From Clostridiales bacterium (GTDB taxonomy: Bacteria > Bacillota > Clostridia > Saccharofermentanales > Saccharofermentanaceae), in NCBI GenBank assembly GCA_017612755.1, contig JAGAFH010000138.1, forward strand, positions 1 to 8,245: a DNA stretch of 8,245 bases, written 5' to 3'. A program made the position numbers and the translations under genes. The notes beneath the pieces were generated by a model. That model ran no database searches, was not told the DNA's origin, and was given only the letters and a program-made list of their open reading frames with translations. Below are positions 6,602 through 8,245 of the stretch, piece after piece; the first letter of the stretch is position 1, and each line of letters starts with the position of its first letter.

Positions 6602-7157
6602 CTTCTTCATTCTCCCGGGCAAGAAGCTCCATAGGTGTAGGATCTTTTACTATCTGCTTTTCTTCCAGCATCACCTTCTGCTGCAGATACATAAGCTCTG
6701 TCCTCAGGTTACTGTTCTCGTCCTGAAATGAAAGAAGTTCATCACAAGCATCTATAAGCGCTAAGGTAGTTATCTTGGAATTGGTAAGGCCGGGATTATT
6801 GTCCTTGGCATTCGAAAGGATCCTGTTAGCAAGGGAAGCTATCCTCTTGATCCTCAGATCGCTCATATCATCATTACTTCCGAGAAGATATCTGTTTCCT
6901 GCTATCTCAACTGAGACCCGTCTTGGCATAAGCTGGTTCGTGGGCTCCTTAAGCTTATTTCTCTTCTCTATCTTCTCGTCAAGGGTCTCGATCTTTTCTG
7001 CCGTAAGATCCTTGGACATGCTTCCGCCCTTAAATCTCTGCTCATAAGTCGTCATTAAAGGGAGATCTTCCTTCTGCCCTTTTCTTTTCCTCATAACGGA
7101 AGTATCGGAATACTTGCGGAGCAAGCTGTCAGGATTGGAATTGGAATGTTTCTTCAT
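6585..7157 (-). CDS. zapA: ZapA-like cell division protein with a long N-terminal extension
   Basis: ZapA binds FtsZ and bundles its filaments at the division ring. The C-terminal part fits the family: RRVSVEIAGNRYLLGSNDD at about 79-97, then IKRIASLANRILSNAKDNNPGLTNSKITTLALIDACDELL, which matches the ZapA beta-hairpin, the first helix and the conserved L-A-x-x-x-x-C/A-DEL helix. A predicted coiled coil follows (about 139-168) with an acidic tail (ENEEDEKKD). Typical ZapA is 80-110 residues; this one has 190 because about 78 charged residues precede the domain (RKRKGQKEDLP, KIETLDEKIEKRNKLKEP). I chose ATG 7157 (MKKHSNSN) over the in-frame TTG 7169; a weak GGTGG lies five bases upstream. A second in-frame ATG at 7019 has AAGGG seven bases upstream and would make a 144-residue form. 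A zapA gene next to a U32 gene is a common clostridial arrangement. Confidence 0.82.
   Translation of the reverse strand: MKKHSNSNPDSLLRKYSDTSVMRKRKGQKEDLPLMTTYEQRFKGGSMSKDLTAEKIETLDEKIEKRNKLKEPTNQLMPRRVSVEIAGNRYLLGSNDDMSDLRIKRIASLANRILSNAKDNNPGLTNSKITTLALIDACDELLSFQDENSNLRTELMYLQQKVMLEEKQIVKDPTPMELLARENEEDEKKD
6612..6616 (-). promoter_or_regulatory. Shine-Dalgarno site favouring the U32 gene start at 6601
   Basis: GGGAG on the minus strand is ten bases before ATG 6601 but only one base before ATG 6610, which is too close. It therefore favours 6601, although the ten-base spacing is a little long and TTG 6622 has its own GGAG four bases upstream. Confidence 0.5.
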
Positions 7158-7160
7158 AAC

Positions 7161-7171
7161 TACCACCAAAA
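7161..7171 (-). repeat. Copy 2 of the 11-base intergenic motif
   Basis: The minus-strand string TTTTGGTGGTA, identical to 3731-3741, ends three bases before the ATG of the zapA-like gene. Its GGTGG is also the only Shine-Dalgarno-like sequence there, so the two readings compete. Confidence 0.35.
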
Positions 7172-7184
7172 ATAGATTTATATA

Positions 7185-7190
7185 ATTATA
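7185..7190 (-). promoter_or_regulatory. Possible -10 element before the zapA-like gene
   Basis: A perfect TATAAT on the minus strand overlaps the TAA stop of rsmA in an AT-rich stretch, about 28 bases before ATG 7157. I find no acceptable -35 at 16-18 bases upstream (GC-rich coding sequence of rsmA) and no TG extension, so this may be chance in AT-rich DNA. If real it would allow zapA, the U32 gene and dut to be transcribed apart from rsmA. Confidence 0.3.
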
Positions 7191-7980
7191 GCATTAAGTC
7201 ACGTATCTTGCCGTAGATAACAGCATATTCCGAAGGCTTAAGATCCTCTGCCCTGACCCGGTCCGGATCCTTCCCCATTCCGATCAGAGGCTCTTTAACT
7301 AAGGGACAGTTGTTTATCAGTTTCTTCCTCCTTTGGGAAAAGCACTTAACCAGAAGATCATAAAACCCGTTATCAGGATATATACCGCTGTCTTTCCTTG
7401 TAAGAGTAATGACGGCTGAAGTGGTATGGGGCATGGGATAAAAGCATTCCCTTGGTACGGAAAATTCTTTCTTTATATCGCCGTAAAGAGAACACATAAT
7501 GCTCAAAGGGCCGTACTGCTTGCTGTTTACAGGGGCATCGATCCTCCTGAAAGCCTCTTCTTCGATCATAAAAGTCATCTTCCTGCTGTTCTTAAGATCT
7601 GTGATCAGCTTGATGATGATCGGAGTCATCACATAATAAGGGATATTACTGATGGCACAGGAATAATCTTTTTCACCATAATCAGTAAGCTTCAGATAAT
7701 CAGACCTGATGATATTTACGGAAGGAAGATCTTCTTTAAGAAATGAAGCCAGCTTATGATCTATCTCGACTGCAGTAAGATCAGTTCCCATTTCAGAGAT
7801 CTTTCCCGTAAGGGCTCCGATGCCTGGGCCGATCTCAATGACCTTATCTTCTTCAGTAATGCCTGAAACTTCTAAGATCCTGTCAATAATATCTTCATCA
7901 CACAAGAAATTCTGCCCGAACTTGTTGGCGGGCAGAATCTCATTTGTGCTTAATATTGAAATTACCTCTTCCCTGTTCAT
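7186..7980 (-). CDS. rsmA: 16S rRNA (adenine1518-N6/adenine1519-N6)-dimethyltransferase RsmA (KsgA)
   Basis: RsmA dimethylates two adjacent adenines in helix 45 of 16S rRNA late in 30S assembly, using S-adenosylmethionine. The 264 residues are slightly short for the family (about 265-295). Landmarks: NKFGQNFLCDEDI at 19-31, SAM-binding IEIGPGIGALT at 48-58, VEID at 71-74, the acidic SDY at 93-95, catalytic motif IV NIPYYVMTP at 112-120, SKQYGPLS at 153-160, FYPMPHTTSAVI at 180-191 and CFSQRRKKLINN at 213-224. The usual M-x-Q-x-E-V-A is altered to MIEEEAF (138-144), a mild divergence outside the SAM site. The ATG overlaps the purL stop by one base (TGATG), and no Shine-Dalgarno site precedes it, so translation probably depends on ribosomes finishing purL. 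Loss of RsmA activity is the classic route to kasugamycin resistance. Its gene lies 28 bases before zapA. Confidence 0.97.
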   Translation of the reverse strand: MNREEVISILSTNEILPANKFGQNFLCDEDIIDRILEVSGITEEDKVIEIGPGIGALTGKISEMGTDLTAVEIDHKLASFLKEDLPSVNIIRSDYLKLTDYGEKDYSCAISNIPYYVMTPIIIKLITDLKNSRKMTFMIEEEAFRRIDAPVNSKQYGPLSIMCSLYGDIKKEFSVPRECFYPMPHTTSAVITLTRKDSGIYPDNGFYDLLVKCFSQRRKKLINNCPLVKEPLIGMGKDPDRVRAEDLKPSEYAVIYGKIRDLML

Positions 7981-8245
7981 CAGAGGAAATAAGCGATACC
8001 GGACTCGAAGATCTTCTGGTCCTTGTTTCCGGGGATATTCTTAGTAAGATCAGGATCATATCTTTCACTGTGGCCCATCTTACCGAGGATCCTTCCGTCA
8101 GGCGACAGGATACCTTCGATGGCACAGGTGGAACCATTAGGGTTAAAGTCAGTGCCGGATGCCAGAAGTCCCATATCATCCACATAACAGGTAGCCACCT
8201 GACCGTTCTTGATGAGTTTCCGGACAAGATCGTTGTCAGCAACGA
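7980..8245 (-). CDS. purL: Phosphoribosylformylglycinamidine synthase, C-terminal glutaminase end (partial)
   Basis: The frame is open from the window edge to TGA 7982-7980, giving the last 87 residues. The product fits the end of the class-I glutamine amidotransferase domain of FGAM synthase, which supplies ammonia to convert FGAR to FGAM in purine synthesis. Seen are LIKNGQVATCYVDD, FNPNGSTCAIEGILSPDGRI, then GKMGHSER, which carries the His and Glu of the Cys-His-Glu glutaminase triad, and the terminal KDQKIFESG. The GKMGHSER wording and the ending are those of the large single-chain PurL (about 1,250 residues) common in Clostridia, rather than of free-standing PurQ, which usually has MMPHPER. 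The nucleophile Cys and the synthase domain lie outside the window. The GTG within this stretch is not a real start. The 3' end overlaps rsmA by one base. Confidence 0.9.
   Translation of the reverse strand, partial: VADNDLVRKLIKNGQVATCYVDDMGLLASGTDFNPNGSTCAIEGILSPDGRILGKMGHSERYDPDLTKNIPGNKDQKIFESGIAYFL

Noticed and set aside
7426..7746. Plus-strand open frame of 106 codons inside rsmA
   Set aside because: Antisense to conserved RsmA motifs (NIPYY, SKQYGPLS); a by-product of codon usage.
7940..8242. A 100-codon minus-strand open frame overlapping the purL end
   Set aside because: It is out of frame with the clear PurL C-terminus and reaches into rsmA; its low-complexity product shows no family features.
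1..8245. A hidden defence system, mobile element, CRISPR array or biosynthetic cluster
   Set aside because: All DNA is accounted for by housekeeping genes and short gaps on one strand; no direct-repeat array, terminal inverted repeats, transposase, integrase or effector-like gene was found.

Overview
All ten genes in this window lie on the minus strand, so transcription runs from position 8245 down to 1. They are tightly packed core genes of a low-to-mid GC Gram-positive anaerobe of the class Clostridia, and Lachnospiraceae or a nearby family is my best guess. Three things suggest this: the large PurL type with a fused glutaminase C-terminus; a zapA gene followed by a long U32 'peptidase'; and purine-rich Shine-Dalgarno sites at most starts. 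The affiliation is inferred from gene content and style, not from a database match.

Upstream block (about 8245 to 3764): the 3' end of purL (purine synthesis), rsmA (16S rRNA dimethyltransferase), a long zapA-like cell-division gene, a 777-residue U32-family protein resembling the 23S rRNA hydroxylation enzyme RlhA, and dut (dUTPase). Neighbours overlap or sit within a few bases, except for 28 bases between rsmA and zapA. This looks like one transcription unit, possibly with an extra start before zapA.

Downstream block (about 3735 to 1): after a 67-base intergenic gap carrying a good extended -10 promoter come a CorA-family membrane protein, a membrane-anchored alpha/beta-hydrolase-fold protein, tsaD (tRNA t6A synthesis), smpB (trans-translation) and the first 66 codons of a VanZ-family membrane protein. 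The four junctions are a 4-base overlap (ATGA), a 4-base gap, a 14-base overlap and a 3-base gap, so these genes are very probably co-transcribed.

Functionally, four of the ten genes act on translation: RsmA (16S rRNA), the RlhA-like protein (23S rRNA or tRNA hydroxylation), TsaD (tRNA A37) and SmpB (ribosome rescue). Two act on nucleotide supply (PurL, Dut), one on division (ZapA-like), and three are membrane proteins of uncertain task. I see no mobile element, CRISPR array, tRNA, rRNA or tmRNA gene, and no gene-free stretch over 300 bases. I do not see a new multi-gene system. The points most worth a second look are within single genes: a hydrolase-fold protein that has lost its nucleophile and catalytic His positions, a CorA with GQN in place of GMN, a ZapA with a long N-terminal extension and a possible second start, a dUTPase with an insertion, and an 11-base motif shared by the only two real intergenic gaps.
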